DNA of 64,000 nucleotides from Phytohabitans sp036906915 (GTDB lineage: Bacteria > Actinomycetota > Actinomycetes > Mycobacteriales > Micromonosporaceae): positions 1 to 64,000 of the forward strand of contig NZ_JBAKHX010000005.1 of NCBI RefSeq assembly GCF_036906915.1, given 5' to 3'. The translations under genes were made by a program, and so were the position numbers. A model generated the notes under the pieces. That model searched no databases and was not told the origin of the DNA. It saw only the letters and a program-made list of their open reading frames with translations. How positions within the stretch are numbered: position 1 is the stretch's first letter; each line of letters begins with the position of its first letter. Of this stretch, positions 15,459-24,005 are shown one piece after another.

Positions 15459-16250
15459 ATGTCCGATGTGGAACGAGGGGCGATGGACATTCGACTGCTC
15501 GGCCCGGTGGAAGCGTGGCTGGACGGGGTCCGCCTCGCCCTCGGGCCGCGAAAACAACGGTTTTGTTTCGCGCTGCTGGCGTTGGAGATCAACCGTGTCG
15601 TCAGCGTCGACCGGTTGGTCGACCTCACGTGGCCGCGATCTCCGCCGCGGACCGCGCGGCACGCCATCGCGGTCAACGTCTCCGGGCTGCGGGTGGCGCT
15701 CGGCCTCGGCCAAGGCGCCCGGCCGGCCGAACTGGCCACCCATGGACGCGGGTACACGCTGCGCGCCGACCCGCAGTGCGTCGACGTCCACCGGTTTCGG
15801 GCGCTCGTGCAGCAGGCGCGGGAGACCGCGCGCCACGCCGACCGGCTGGGCCCGCTGCGCCGGGCCCTGGCCCTGTGGCGAGGCACCCCGCTCGCCGACG
15901 CCGGCCCTCCGGAGATCGTCGACCGACTCACCCACAGGCTCATCCAGGAGCGACTGGCGGCCGAGGAGGAGCGGCTGGACGCCGAACTGCACGTCGGCAA
16001 CCACACCGGCGTACTGGGCACGCTGGTCGAGATGGTGGCCCAGCACCCGCACCGGCAGCGACTCGTTGGTCAGCTCATGCTCGCCCAGTACCGGTCCGGC
16101 CTCATCGCCGACGCGCTGGCCACCTATCGCATCGCCCACGCCAGGATCGCAGGCGACACCGGCCTGGACCCCGGACGGCGACTACGCGAGCTGCAAAGCG
16201 CCATCCTGCGCGGCGACCACCAGCTCGACCTGCCCGCGACCGGTCGGTGA
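15459..16250 (+). CDS. SARP/AfsR-type regulator with BTAD domain
   Basis: The 263-residue protein has an OmpR-like DNA-binding domain (about 10-100; MDIRLLGPVEAWLDG and GPRKQRFCFALLALEINR with VVSVDRLVDLTWP) followed by a bacterial transcriptional activation domain (about 105-255; CVDVHRFRALVQQAR and the TPR-like HPHRQRLVGQLMLAQYRSG). This is the short SARP form that activates secondary-metabolite or stress genes. The ATG at 15459 is used; ATG 15483 is an alternative that keeps the domain. It is divergent from the NrtR/phosphorylase-STAND pair and shares its palindromic operators, so it may belong to the same regulon. Confidence 0.85.
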   Translation: MSDVERGAMDIRLLGPVEAWLDGVRLALGPRKQRFCFALLALEINRVVSVDRLVDLTWPRSPPRTARHAIAVNVSGLRVALGLGQGARPAELATHGRGYTLRADPQCVDVHRFRALVQQARETARHADRLGPLRRALALWRGTPLADAGPPEIVDRLTHRLIQERLAAEEERLDAELHVGNHTGVLGTLVEMVAQHPHRQRLVGQLMLAQYRSGLIADALATYRIAHARIAGDTGLDPGRRLRELQSAILRGDHQLDLPATGR

Positions 16251-16423
16251 GTCGTCACAAGCCGGACCGGGGCTCCGCAGCGGTCAACCGCAACATCGAC
16301 GCCTCCGCCGGGGAAGCAGCCTGAACTTGAGCTCGATCAGGTGTCGTTCGGCTACGAGCCCGGCCACCAGGTGTTCCCCCGACCGTGGGCGAGCCCGCGG
16401 TGCTGCGCCGGCTCACTACGGGA

Positions 16424-16458
16424 GATGGGCTCCACCTCCCGTAGAGGTGGAGCCCATC
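16424..16458. terminator. 15-bp perfect stem terminator
   Basis: GATGGGCTCCACCTC (16424-16438) and GAGGTGGAGCCCATC (16444-16458) form a perfect stem with a five-base loop. It sits just downstream of the minus-strand membrane gene at 16473 and about 170 bases after the plus-strand SARP-like gene, and could serve both. Confidence 0.75.
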
Positions 16459-16472
16459 GGCCGGGGCTGGGG

Positions 16473-16961
16473 TCATTGCACCAGCCGGGCGCCCAGTGCC
16501 CGCGCCGCTACCACCATGCCGCCGGTCGCCAGGACGATGTCCTTGAAGACGTACTGGGCCTCCAGTGTGGGCGTGCCGGGGAACATGTCACCGTAGAAGA
16601 GGACCAGCGGCGACATGATGCCGACCAGAGAGGCGGCTAGCACCAGTAGGCCGGCGCGGAGGAACTTGCCGCTGATCAGGGTGATGCCGATGACGCACTC
16701 GGCGACCGCGGTCAGCAGCACTGCCGCGCGGCCGGAGACGATGCCCAGTGACAGCGTGTCGATCGTGCGGGCGACCAGGGCTTCGGCTGGACTGGCGCCG
16801 GGAAAGAACTTCAGGACGCCGAAGCCGAGGAAGACCACGCCGAGGCTGACGCGGAGCAGGTCGATGCTGTGTTTGGCCAGCCACTGGGTCAGGCGCGTGA
16901 CCACCTCGTCGAGGAACATCTGGTGGCGTGGGGCCGCGGGTCGGGGAGTCGTGACAGTCAT
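16473..16961 (-). CDS. DoxX/DUF417-like integral membrane protein
   Basis: The 162-residue protein has four hydrophobic helices. The pattern LLRVSLGVVFLGFGVLKFFP in the first helix, the second-helix GRAAVLLTAVAECVIG and a short polar C-terminus place it with the YkgB/DUF417 branch of DoxX-like proteins. Function in this family is poorly known; some members are linked to redox or electrophile stress. The ATG at 16961 is chosen over the upstream TTG because GGAGCG lies six bases ahead. It follows the AraC regulator on the same strand after 159 bp, so the regulator may control it. Confidence 0.8.
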   Translation of the reverse strand: MTVTTPRPAAPRHQMFLDEVVTRLTQWLAKHSIDLLRVSLGVVFLGFGVLKFFPGASPAEALVARTIDTLSLGIVSGRAAVLLTAVAECVIGITLISGKFLRAGLLVLAASLVGIMSPLVLFYGDMFPGTPTLEAQYVFKDIVLATGGMVVAARALGARLVQ

Positions 16962-17120
16962 GGTGTTCGCTCCGTTCGAGAGGCGTTTCGTCAACGCGTC
17001 CAGAGTGGTCGGAGCTGGGCTTGTGGGCGTCCGTCGGTCACCGTCATCGGGGGTACGGCGTCGCGCGCATGGACCTCGCGGCGTGTACGCACGCCGATGT
17101 AGACGCCCTGCGTCGCGCTC

Positions 17121-18119
17121 TCAGCCTGGTGTGGCGGCGGTCAGCGCGCGGTCCTGATCGCTGGTGCTTCTCCTAATCGCGCCCGGCGAGACGCCGATGA
17201 TGCGCTTGAAGGCGCGGCTGAACGCGGCCTCGGACCGGTAGCCGAGCCGGTCGGCGAGCTGGCTGACGGTGGAGCTCTCCTCCTTCAGTGCAGCTACCGC
17301 GAGGTGCATGCGCCAGCGTGCGACGTAGCTCATCACCGGCTCGCCCACTAGATCGGTGAAGCGAGCGGCGAACGCGGAGCGCGACATTGCCAGCTCGTGG
17401 GCCAGCGCGGCGACGGTCCAGTGCCGAGCGGGGTCGCGATGGATGTTTGAGATGGCGCGGCCGATTTGGGGGTCATGGAGTGCTCCCAGCCAGCCCTTCT
17501 GCGCGGCCGGGTCGCTCTCCATCCAAGCGCGGATTGCCTGAATTACGAGGATGTCCCCGAGGCGTGTGATCACGGCCTCGCCTCCGGGCCGGAATTCGCC
17601 GGCCTCAGAGGCCATCAGTCGTAGGAGGCTGCGCATCCACTCCAGGCGGGGTGAGTTGGACGCCTCGATGTGGATCGTGCTCGGCAGCATCTCGATCAGG
17701 TTGGCTGCGGCCGGGTGTTCGAAGCGGACGGCCCCGCAGATGAGGCTGGTAGGCGCGCCACCTTCGCCGTGGCGAAGGATTTCGTAGCGATCGCTGACGG
17801 GCTCACGCTCCAGGTCGAGAATCCCCGGCGCTGGAGCACCCGGTTCGCTGCGCAGGACATGACCGTCCCCGTGCGGCACGAGCGCGAGGTCTCCGAGTTG
17901 GATCCATCCCTGCTCCTGCTCGCCGGTCTCGAGCCAGAACCGGCCCGAGGTGACCACGTGGAACCAGAGGTATCCCGGCATTGGCGGCAGCGTGATGCCC
18001 CAGGCTGCGGTGAGCTCGGAGCGGCAGTAGTACGCGCCGTTCATTCGCAGAAAGTGCAGTGCCTCGCCGAGGGGATCCGCCGGCGGGAAGGGATCGGGCG
18101 TTTCCATGACGTCAAGCAT
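17121..18119 (-). CDS. AraC-family regulator with cupin sensor domain
   Basis: The 332-residue protein has an N-terminal cupin-type sensor (about 10-200; PGYLWFHVVTSGRFWLETG and GDLALVPHGDGHVL) typical of the AraC_binding/Cupin_6 group. The C-terminal double helix-turn-helix (about 220-320) includes WTVAALAHELAMSRSAFAARF and VSQLADRLGYRSEAAFSRAF with the closing GVSPGAIRR. Ligand unknown. It lies upstream of the DUF417-like gene on the same strand and divergent from the DUF1772-like gene at 18303, both plausible targets. Confidence 0.9.
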   Translation of the reverse strand: MLDVMETPDPFPPADPLGEALHFLRMNGAYYCRSELTAAWGITLPPMPGYLWFHVVTSGRFWLETGEQEQGWIQLGDLALVPHGDGHVLRSEPGAPAPGILDLEREPVSDRYEILRHGEGGAPTSLICGAVRFEHPAAANLIEMLPSTIHIEASNSPRLEWMRSLLRLMASEAGEFRPGGEAVITRLGDILVIQAIRAWMESDPAAQKGWLGALHDPQIGRAISNIHRDPARHWTVAALAHELAMSRSAFAARFTDLVGEPVMSYVARWRMHLAVAALKEESSTVSQLADRLGYRSEAAFSRAFKRIIGVSPGAIRRSTSDQDRALTAATPG

Positions 18120-18302
18120 GCGCGCTGCCTACCTAGTCATCCAATGCCGTGGACGAGTAAGCATGGATCCCGTCGTTTTGGTCATGGACAGTCCCATGCG
18201 AGCGCGGAAGTCTGGACGTGTTGCATTCACGACCAGAACGGTTGACCCAGGGTGCACAGAGGACAGACGCCCACAACAGCCCCGGGGCCGAAGGAGGCCA
18301 AC

Positions 18303-18929
18303 ATGGCCAGCAACAACACCACACCCCGAGACCCCGCCAGTGGAGACCGACGACGGATGGGCGGGGATCACCCACACCCGACGAGCCCTGACCGCGCCGC
18401 GGGGATCGTGCTCGGCGCGGCCGTGATCGCCATGGGACTGCTGGCAGGGCTCTTCTACGACTGGTCGATCGCCGTTATGCCGGGTCTGACCGCAGCCGAC
18501 GACCGCACGCTTGTCGATGCGATGCAACAGATGATCGACAAGATAGAGAATCCGGCCTTCTTCCTCATCTTTTTCGGTGCTCCGGCGCTCGCCGCGGTCG
18601 CTCTCTTTCAGGCGCGTCGCTCCGGCCCGCCCAAGACCGCCGGCTGGATCGTCGCCGGCCTCGCTCTCTATACGATGACGGTCGTCGTCACCTTCGCGTT
18701 CCATTTCCCGCTCAACGAAGACCTGGTGAAAGCGGGTGACCCCGACCAAATCGAGAATCTGGCCGCTGTACGCGACGACTTCGTTGCGCCCTGGGTGGCC
18801 TGGAACATCGTCCGGACGCTGGCCTCGACGGCGGCCTTCGGCTCCCTTGTCTGGGCGCTCGTCTTGCACGGCCGTATGGGGCGAGCGCAGCAGCCACACG
18901 GGACCAGGCCTCGAGGCTACGCAGCATGA
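18303..18929 (+). CDS. DUF1772 (anthrone oxygenase-like) membrane protein
   Basis: The 208-residue protein has four hydrophobic helices after a polar N-terminus of about 28 residues. The block LLAGLFYDWSIAVMPGLTAADDRTLVDAMQQM and a later FHFPLNEDLVKAGDPDQI with WVAWNIVRTLAS are the DUF1772 signature. This family includes anthrone oxygenases and many proteins of unknown role. The start at ATG 18303 has GGAGG about nine bases upstream. It is divergent from the AraC regulator and 111 bp ahead of an alpha/beta hydrolase on the same strand, with which it may be co-transcribed. Confidence 0.82.
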   Translation: MASNNTTPRDPASGDRRRMGGDHPHPTSPDRAAGIVLGAAVIAMGLLAGLFYDWSIAVMPGLTAADDRTLVDAMQQMIDKIENPAFFLIFFGAPALAAVALFQARRSGPPKTAGWIVAGLALYTMTVVVTFAFHFPLNEDLVKAGDPDQIENLAAVRDDFVAPWVAWNIVRTLASTAAFGSLVWALVLHGRMGRAQQPHGTRPRGYAA

Positions 18930-19040
18930 CTCTCGCGAATCCGCCAGAAGTGTCGGCACCCACGGCCGCGAAGAGCCGGCATCCCGCACTGATGAGCGCG
19001 ATCCGGTCGGTAACGTTCCCACGTCCTAAGGAGACGCCAG

Positions 19041-19901
19041 GTGACGTCGATAGAACTTCCGCACGGAGTCGTGAGTTACCGGGTCGCCGGCCCGGCCGAC
19101 TCGGCCGCACCGCCGGTGGTGTTTGTCCACCCGTTCCTGATGGACGGGTCGCTCTGGTCCGGTGTTGCCGACCTGCTCGCGGCACAAGGCATTCGCTCCT
19201 ACGCGCCAGACTGGCCCCTAGGCGCCCACCGCACCCCGATGAAGCCGGGAACCGACCAGTCACCGCGCGGCGTCGCCAGGCAGATCCTGCTGTTCATCGA
19301 GGCGCTCGACCTGCGTGACGTCACGCTGGTGGGTGGCGACACCGGTGGCGCGCTGTGCCAGTTCCTGCTCGACACGGACCCGAGCCGGATCGGCCGGGTC
19401 GTCCTCACCAACTGCGACGCCTTCGACACCTTCCCGCCATTTCCGTTCAACGTCATATTCGCCCTGCTCAAGGGCGAGACGCGAATGAAGATCAACCTAC
19501 AGCCGATGCGATGGCGCGCCTTCCGGCACTCGCCGTTGGGGCTAGGGCTGCTCGCCAACAAGCTCGACCCGGCACAAACACGAGCCTGGATCGAGCCGAG
19601 CCTCAGGGACAAGGCGATCCGTAGGGATGCTGTCGAGTTCCTCAAAGCGGCCGAGCCCAAGGACCTGCTGGACGTGTCGACCCGGCTTAGCCAGTTCACC
19701 GGCCCGGTCACCATCGTGTGGGGCACCGCCGACCGCGCCTTCACCACGAAGCTAGGCCGTCGACTACAGCACGCCTTCGGTAGTGCCCACTTCGTGGAAG
19801 TCCCGAACGCCAAGACACTCGTCTCGCTTGACGCTCCAGTGCAACTCGCCGATGCCATCGCCGCCTGCACGGCGCAAAGCCCGCCCAGAGGCGCCGAGTG
19901 A
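19041..19901 (+). CDS. Alpha/beta hydrolase with Asp nucleophile elbow
   Basis: The 286-residue protein has the alpha/beta-hydrolase fold: VVFVHPFLMDGSLWSGVADL supplies the oxyanion region and VTLVGGDTGGALCQFLL the nucleophile elbow. The elbow residue is Asp rather than Ser, as in haloalkane dehalogenases and epoxide hydrolases. TIVWGTADRAFTTK gives the acid-bearing strand. The usual terminal histidine region is weak (FVEVPNAKTLVSLDAP), so the proton relay is uncertain. The GTG start at 19041 is preceded by AAGGAGA with seven-base spacing. Substrate unknown. Confidence 0.82.
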   Translation: MTSIELPHGVVSYRVAGPADSAAPPVVFVHPFLMDGSLWSGVADLLAAQGIRSYAPDWPLGAHRTPMKPGTDQSPRGVARQILLFIEALDLRDVTLVGGDTGGALCQFLLDTDPSRIGRVVLTNCDAFDTFPPFPFNVIFALLKGETRMKINLQPMRWRAFRHSPLGLGLLANKLDPAQTRAWIEPSLRDKAIRRDAVEFLKAAEPKDLLDVSTRLSQFTGPVTIVWGTADRAFTTKLGRRLQHAFGSAHFVEVPNAKTLVSLDAPVQLADAIAACTAQSPPRGAE

Positions 19902-19938
19902 AGCCGATCCGTATCGTTTGTTGGCTAGGTTCTTGACC

Positions 19939-20085
19939 ATGCACGCTCATAGCGCGGCAGCCGCCGTGACCGCGATTGGCAGGACAACGGTGGTTGCCTT
20001 CGCAGCGGCGGTGTTAGCGGTAGCAACGGGAACGGCGGTGGCAGGTAGCGCTGGCGGGACTGATTGGAACACCCCACGTGCCTAG
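19939..20085 (+). CDS. Small signal-peptide-like ORF of 48 residues
   Basis: MHAHSAAAAVTAIGRTTVVA is followed by a hydrophobic run and an AVAGSAGG end. It looks like an N-terminal secretion signal with almost no mature protein. It overlaps the possible start of the MFS gene at 20078 by a few bases. It may be a leader, a remnant of a deleted secreted protein, or chance. Confidence 0.25.
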   Translation: MHAHSAAAAVTAIGRTTVVAFAAAVLAVATGTAVAGSAGGTDWNTPRA

Positions 20086-21313
20086 CGGCGTGAGTTCCGG
20101 CCCTGGCGGGCCGGGGACGGGCGGTCGTGTGAGCGCAGTGGGGCTGCTGGCCGCCAATCGCGGCTTCCGGTCCCTGTGCGGGGCCCGTTTTCTGTCCAGT
20201 GCGGGCGACGCGCTCAGCCTGGTCGCGCTCATGGTGCACGTCGCGGACTCGACCGGGCAGGCGCTGGCGGTGTCGGTGCTGCTGCTGGTCGGTGACTTCG
20301 CGCCGTCGCTGTTCGGGCCGCTGACCGGGGCGATCAGTGACCGCTTCGACCTGCGCCGGGTCATGATCGGCTGCGAGCTCGCCCAGGGGGCGCTGCTCGT
20401 GCTGATCGCCCTCTCGCTGGACCACCTGCCGCTGGTGCTGGTCCTGGTGGGCCTGCGCGCGTTGGCCGGCCAGGTCTTCTTGCCGGCCTCCCGGGCCGCC
20501 GTACCCGCCCTAGTGCTGGACCGCGACCTACCGGTCGCGAACTCCACATTGGGCTTGGGCACCAACGGTGCCGAGGCCGTGGGCCCCTTGCTCGCCGCCG
20601 CGCTGCTTCCCTTCGCCGGGGTACGGGGCGCGCTGCTGGTCGACGCCGCCACCTTCGGACTCTCGGCCCTATTGCTTGCCACGCTGCGTCCGATCCCGCC
20701 GGCGCCCGCCGCGCCCGCGCTGCTCGCCGGTGCCCGCGAGGGCCTGCGCTTCATCTGGTCCACGCCGGCGGTACGGGTGATCGCGCTCGGCTTCTGCGCC
20801 GTGGTCGCCTGCAACGGCATCGACGACGTCGCCCTGGTGGTTCTCGCCAAGGACACGTTCAAGACCGGCGACGCGGCGGTGGGCATCCTGCTGGCCGGCG
20901 TAGGCATCGGCCTGCTCGCCGGGTACGCACTGCTGTCCCGGTACGCCGGCCGGTTCGCCATGGCCGGGCTGCTGGTCGCCGGGTTCGCGATCAGCAGCGT
21001 CGGCAACCTGCTCACCGGACTGGCCTGGGCGGTCGCGGCGGCGTTCGCGCTACAGACCCTGCGCGGGCTGGGCATCGCCGCGATGGACGTGGCCACCAAC
21101 ACCCTCGTCCAACGGCAGGTCCCAGCCGGCCTGCTCGGCCGCGTCTTCGGCAACCTGTACGCCGGCATCGGCGCCGCCGCCGCCCTCTCCTACGTAGCCG
21201 GCGGCCTGCTCCTGGACGCCACCTCAGCACCAGCGACCTTCCTGATCGCCGGCACCGCCGGCACCCTCGCCACGATCGCGGTCGCGGCCCGCCTGCCACG
21301 AACCCTCCGCTAG
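20078..21313 (+). CDS. MFS transporter (MFS_3 family)
   Basis: The 411-residue membrane protein has twelve hydrophobic segments. It starts in the usual way for this subgroup, NRGFRSLCGARFLSSAGDAL at TM1, has GAISDRFDLRRVMIG in the TM2-3 loop and NSTLGLGTNGAEAVGPLLAA in TM5. The group contains macrolide and other small-molecule exporters; the substrate is not deducible. GTG 20078 and GTG 20129 are both possible starts and either leaves the transmembrane core intact. It is convergent with the carboxylesterase gene and has no same-strand partner. Confidence 0.87.
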   Translation: MPSGVSSGPGGPGTGGRVSAVGLLAANRGFRSLCGARFLSSAGDALSLVALMVHVADSTGQALAVSVLLLVGDFAPSLFGPLTGAISDRFDLRRVMIGCELAQGALLVLIALSLDHLPLVLVLVGLRALAGQVFLPASRAAVPALVLDRDLPVANSTLGLGTNGAEAVGPLLAAALLPFAGVRGALLVDAATFGLSALLLATLRPIPPAPAAPALLAGAREGLRFIWSTPAVRVIALGFCAVVACNGIDDVALVVLAKDTFKTGDAAVGILLAGVGIGLLAGYALLSRYAGRFAMAGLLVAGFAISSVGNLLTGLAWAVAAAFALQTLRGLGIAAMDVATNTLVQRQVPAGLLGRVFGNLYAGIGAAAALSYVAGGLLLDATSAPATFLIAGTAGTLATIAVAARLPRTLR

Positions 21314-21382
21314 CGCTGTGACCGGATACGTTCGCCGGGCGGAGGTGTGACGTGACCACCGGTCCCGTTGCCGTGCACCCCG

Positions 21383-23098
21383 TTACCGTGCAGTCCGCCG
21401 CCGGCCGGAAGTGTCCAAGGCGGCCCAGAAGTCAAGCTGGTGTTCGGCGGCGTAGTCGACCGGGCCGATGCGGTCGGGCGCGAGCGATTGGACGTGTGGC
21501 ACGCCTTCGGTGGGCCGGAACCGTGGCCACCGGTTGAGCTCGGCGCCGTTTGGGTCGCCGGTACGCGCGAAGTTCGTCCAGTAGCGGATCATCAGGTCGG
21601 ACAGTCGGATCTGCTGTGCGGTGGCGGTGTCGGTGAACTGCTTGTCGCGGAACACGTATGGCGTGTCGCCTGCGTGGTAGGCGCCGGCCGGGAAGTCGTC
21701 TGGGAACGGCAGGTACACGGGCGCGTCGCGGTCAGCGAATTCGTAGGCGTAGGTGGGTACTCGGGTGGCCAGCGCCCGGTGCTGCTCAAACGTCGAGCGC
21801 GCCCACATTCGGTCGGTGAGCAGGCTGGCCCAGGTGATGCTCGGTGACTCGGTGTTCGTGAGCGGGTAGCGCCGCATGATCGATTCGACCTGGTCCGCTC
21901 CGAACGCGGCGGAGATCAGCTCCGGGTACTGCTGTGCGGTCAGTGGATTACCGGCGAGCACCCGGAACAGTCCGACGAACGTACGGTGCTCGTCGCGGGT
22001 GGCGCCAGAGACCACCGGCATCCGGTGGAAGCGCCCCTCGCGCAGCGCCGTGGCGGGCAGCTCTGGCAGTATGCGTCCGCCGTACGCGATTGGCTGGAAG
22101 ATGTTCATTACCTGGGGGAACTCCAGGATCTTCTCGACGGGGAGCGCGCGGAGGCAGTGGAGCGCGGCGGCGGGGTCGGTCGGGTCGCAGCCGAGTTCGC
22201 CGGCGACCCAGGTGCCGGCCTCGGTGACTTCCGTTTCCGGGCGCCAGCCGTACCACGGCAGGGCGCCGAGGCCGGGGTACAGGGCCTCGGCGGGCAGGTC
22301 CATCAGGGCGAAGCCGCTCTCGATGATGGCGCGGTCGAACAGGCCCTTCGACCGTGGCGCGGTGAGGTGGGCGGTGGTGGCGAGGCCGCCGTAGGACACG
22401 CCGAACAGCGTGACGTTGCGTGGGTCGCCGCCGAACGCGTCGATGTTGCGCCGTACCCAACGCAGCGCCGCCTGCTGGTCCTGGAGTCCGAAGGTGCCCG
22501 CGCCGTCCAGTCCCGGAAGGCCGAAGCCACCGAAGACACCCAGCCGGTAGTTGATGGTGACCGCGATGACGTCACCGTCGGCGGTCAGCCGGTCGGCGTT
22601 GAAGAAGTGTCCGGCCCCGACCGCGCCGTCGCCGTGGATCCACACCATGACCGGCTTACGGGCACCGCGGCGCGCGTCTCGGGGTGCGATGACGTTCAGC
22701 GACAGGCAGTCCTCGTCGACACTGGTCACCTCCGCGTACGACGAGGGCAGCTGCGGGCAGGGGCTGCCCGGGTTGGTGGCGTCCCGCGGCTGTGTCCACG
22801 GTGTGACCGGCTGGGGTGCCCGCCAGCGGAGGTTTCCCGCGGGCGCGGCAGCGTACGGGATGCCCTGGAAAACGCGGTGCTCCGCAATGACGGTGCCGCG
22901 CACCGGGCCGGCATCGGTCTGCACGATGGGGTGCCCGTTCATCGGCGTCCTCACCTGGTGGTCGACGGCGGCGGCGCCGGTCGTCGGGGTTATGAGCACT
23001 CCAACCAGCGCCACGGCCGGCAGCCGGTGTTTGAGGCCATTGCCGCGCCGCGCCTGGCCGTCGGCGTCGGGGCTGATGCGTGCCGCGTCGTCGTTCAT
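21383..23098 (-). CDS. Secreted type-B carboxylesterase
   Basis: The 571-residue esterase has a signal-like N-terminus (about 20-45). The family landmarks are FQGIPYAAAPAGNLRWRAP, EDCLSLNVIAP, VMVWIHGDGAVGAGHFF at the oxyanion hole, and VTLFGVSYGGLATTAHLTAP with the nucleophile Ser in GVSYG. The acidic residue lies in SGATRDEHRTF and the histidine in AGAYHAGDTPYVF. It hydrolyses carboxylic esters; the natural substrate is unknown. The ATG 23098 start has AAGGGG about six bases upstream. It lies 20 bp downstream of the TetR gene on the same strand, so the two form an operon probably repressed by that regulator. Confidence 0.9.
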   Translation of the reverse strand: MNDDAARISPDADGQARRGNGLKHRLPAVALVGVLITPTTGAAAVDHQVRTPMNGHPIVQTDAGPVRGTVIAEHRVFQGIPYAAAPAGNLRWRAPQPVTPWTQPRDATNPGSPCPQLPSSYAEVTSVDEDCLSLNVIAPRDARRGARKPVMVWIHGDGAVGAGHFFNADRLTADGDVIAVTINYRLGVFGGFGLPGLDGAGTFGLQDQQAALRWVRRNIDAFGGDPRNVTLFGVSYGGLATTAHLTAPRSKGLFDRAIIESGFALMDLPAEALYPGLGALPWYGWRPETEVTEAGTWVAGELGCDPTDPAAALHCLRALPVEKILEFPQVMNIFQPIAYGGRILPELPATALREGRFHRMPVVSGATRDEHRTFVGLFRVLAGNPLTAQQYPELISAAFGADQVESIMRRYPLTNTESPSITWASLLTDRMWARSTFEQHRALATRVPTYAYEFADRDAPVYLPFPDDFPAGAYHAGDTPYVFRDKQFTDTATAQQIRLSDLMIRYWTNFARTGDPNGAELNRWPRFRPTEGVPHVQSLAPDRIGPVDYAAEHQLDFWAALDTSGRRRTAR

Positions 23099-23118
23099 GC
23101 TTGTCCCCTTCCAGGTGT

Positions 23119-23727
23119 TTACTTCTGGGTGGCCCGTTCGACCAGCGCGACCAGCTCGCGCCGGTATGGCTCCAGGTCCAGTTCGGGATCGGCTGCGAGC
23201 TGGCTGATGACGGCGTTTCGCAGCGCCATCACCGCCACCGCCATCACCCGGGTATCGAAGCGGCGGAACTCGCCGTCGCGCTGCCCCTGGCGTAGTAGCT
23301 CCTCCATCGCGGTCAGGTCCGACTCGGCGATGTTCGACGCGAGGGTGGCGGCGCCGCCACCGCCGGCCCTCCGCGCGTTGCCGAGAATGTCGGCCAGGGC
23401 CAGCAGGTAGGTCCGGTGCTCACGCATGAAGTCCACGTTGGACTCCAGGAAGGCGCGTAGCTGGCCAGCCGCCGTGCTCTGCGCATCAACCCGGGGAAGC
23501 ACGAACGCGGTGAACTCAGCGAGCACCCGTCGCGCCACCTCGTCCATCAGCTCGTCCCTGCCGGCGAAGTGGTAAGAGATCAGCCGCGTGCTGCTTAGCC
23601 CCGCACGCTTCGCGATCTGGACGAACGAGGCCCCAGCGGCTCCCAGCTCGGCGATAGTCGCGATGGCGTGCTCGATGATGTGCGCCCGTCTCGCCTCGTT
23701 CGTGAACGTGCGCGCTTTTACTTGCAC
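23119..23727 (-). CDS. TetR-family regulator of the carboxylesterase operon
   Basis: The 202-residue protein has an N-terminal TetR helix-turn-helix (HIIEHAIATIAELGAAGASF, then IAKRAGLSSTRLISYHFAGR) and an all-helical ligand domain with YRRELVALVERATQ at the end. The GTG at 23727 is the only credible start. It lies inside an inverted repeat (23716-23735), so the transcript may be leaderless or very short at its 5' end. It heads a two-gene unit with the carboxylesterase. Confidence 0.88.
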   Translation of the reverse strand: MQVKARTFTNEARRAHIIEHAIATIAELGAAGASFVQIAKRAGLSSTRLISYHFAGRDELMDEVARRVLAEFTAFVLPRVDAQSTAAGQLRAFLESNVDFMREHRTYLLALADILGNARRAGGGGAATLASNIAESDLTAMEELLRQGQRDGEFRRFDTRVMAVAVMALRNAVISQLAADPELDLEPYRRELVALVERATQK

Positions 23728-23735
23728 GAGTAAAA
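23716..23735. promoter_or_regulatory. Palindrome overlapping the TetR gene start
   Basis: TTTTACT (23716-23722) and AGTAAAA (23729-23735) form a perfect 7-bp inverted repeat around TGCACG, and the GTG start codon of the TetR gene lies inside it. A further ACTTGGC-like half site sits at 23745-23751. The repeat is a likely autoregulatory operator. Confidence 0.6.
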
Positions 23736-24005
23736 CCTAACACGGCCAAGTAAGGGCCGCCAGCCGCGCATGGCCGCTGGGCTCGTCCCGGACCTCGTGT
23801 CCTTGCCACCGTGGCTGGCGTCAACCAGGCTTACCGCGGTAGCTCTACTCGGCGCCCGAGAACCGCGGAACCGCAACATGGCACCCAAACGCCGAAGGTC
23901 AACGGCCAGATGGTTGGACGCCCCGCATCGCGGCGATATGGCGGACGTCGTGCCGCAGCAGGCCGGGCCACTGGCGGGATGGACGAGGCTGGCAACAATG
24001 GCCGG

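Noticed and set aside
20012..20025. TGTTAGCGGTAGCA, close to the LacI-type operators at 30551 and 42983
   Set aside because: It lies in a GC-rich stretch overlapping the small ORF upstream of an MFS gene, is poorly palindromic, and is far from the carbohydrate locus.
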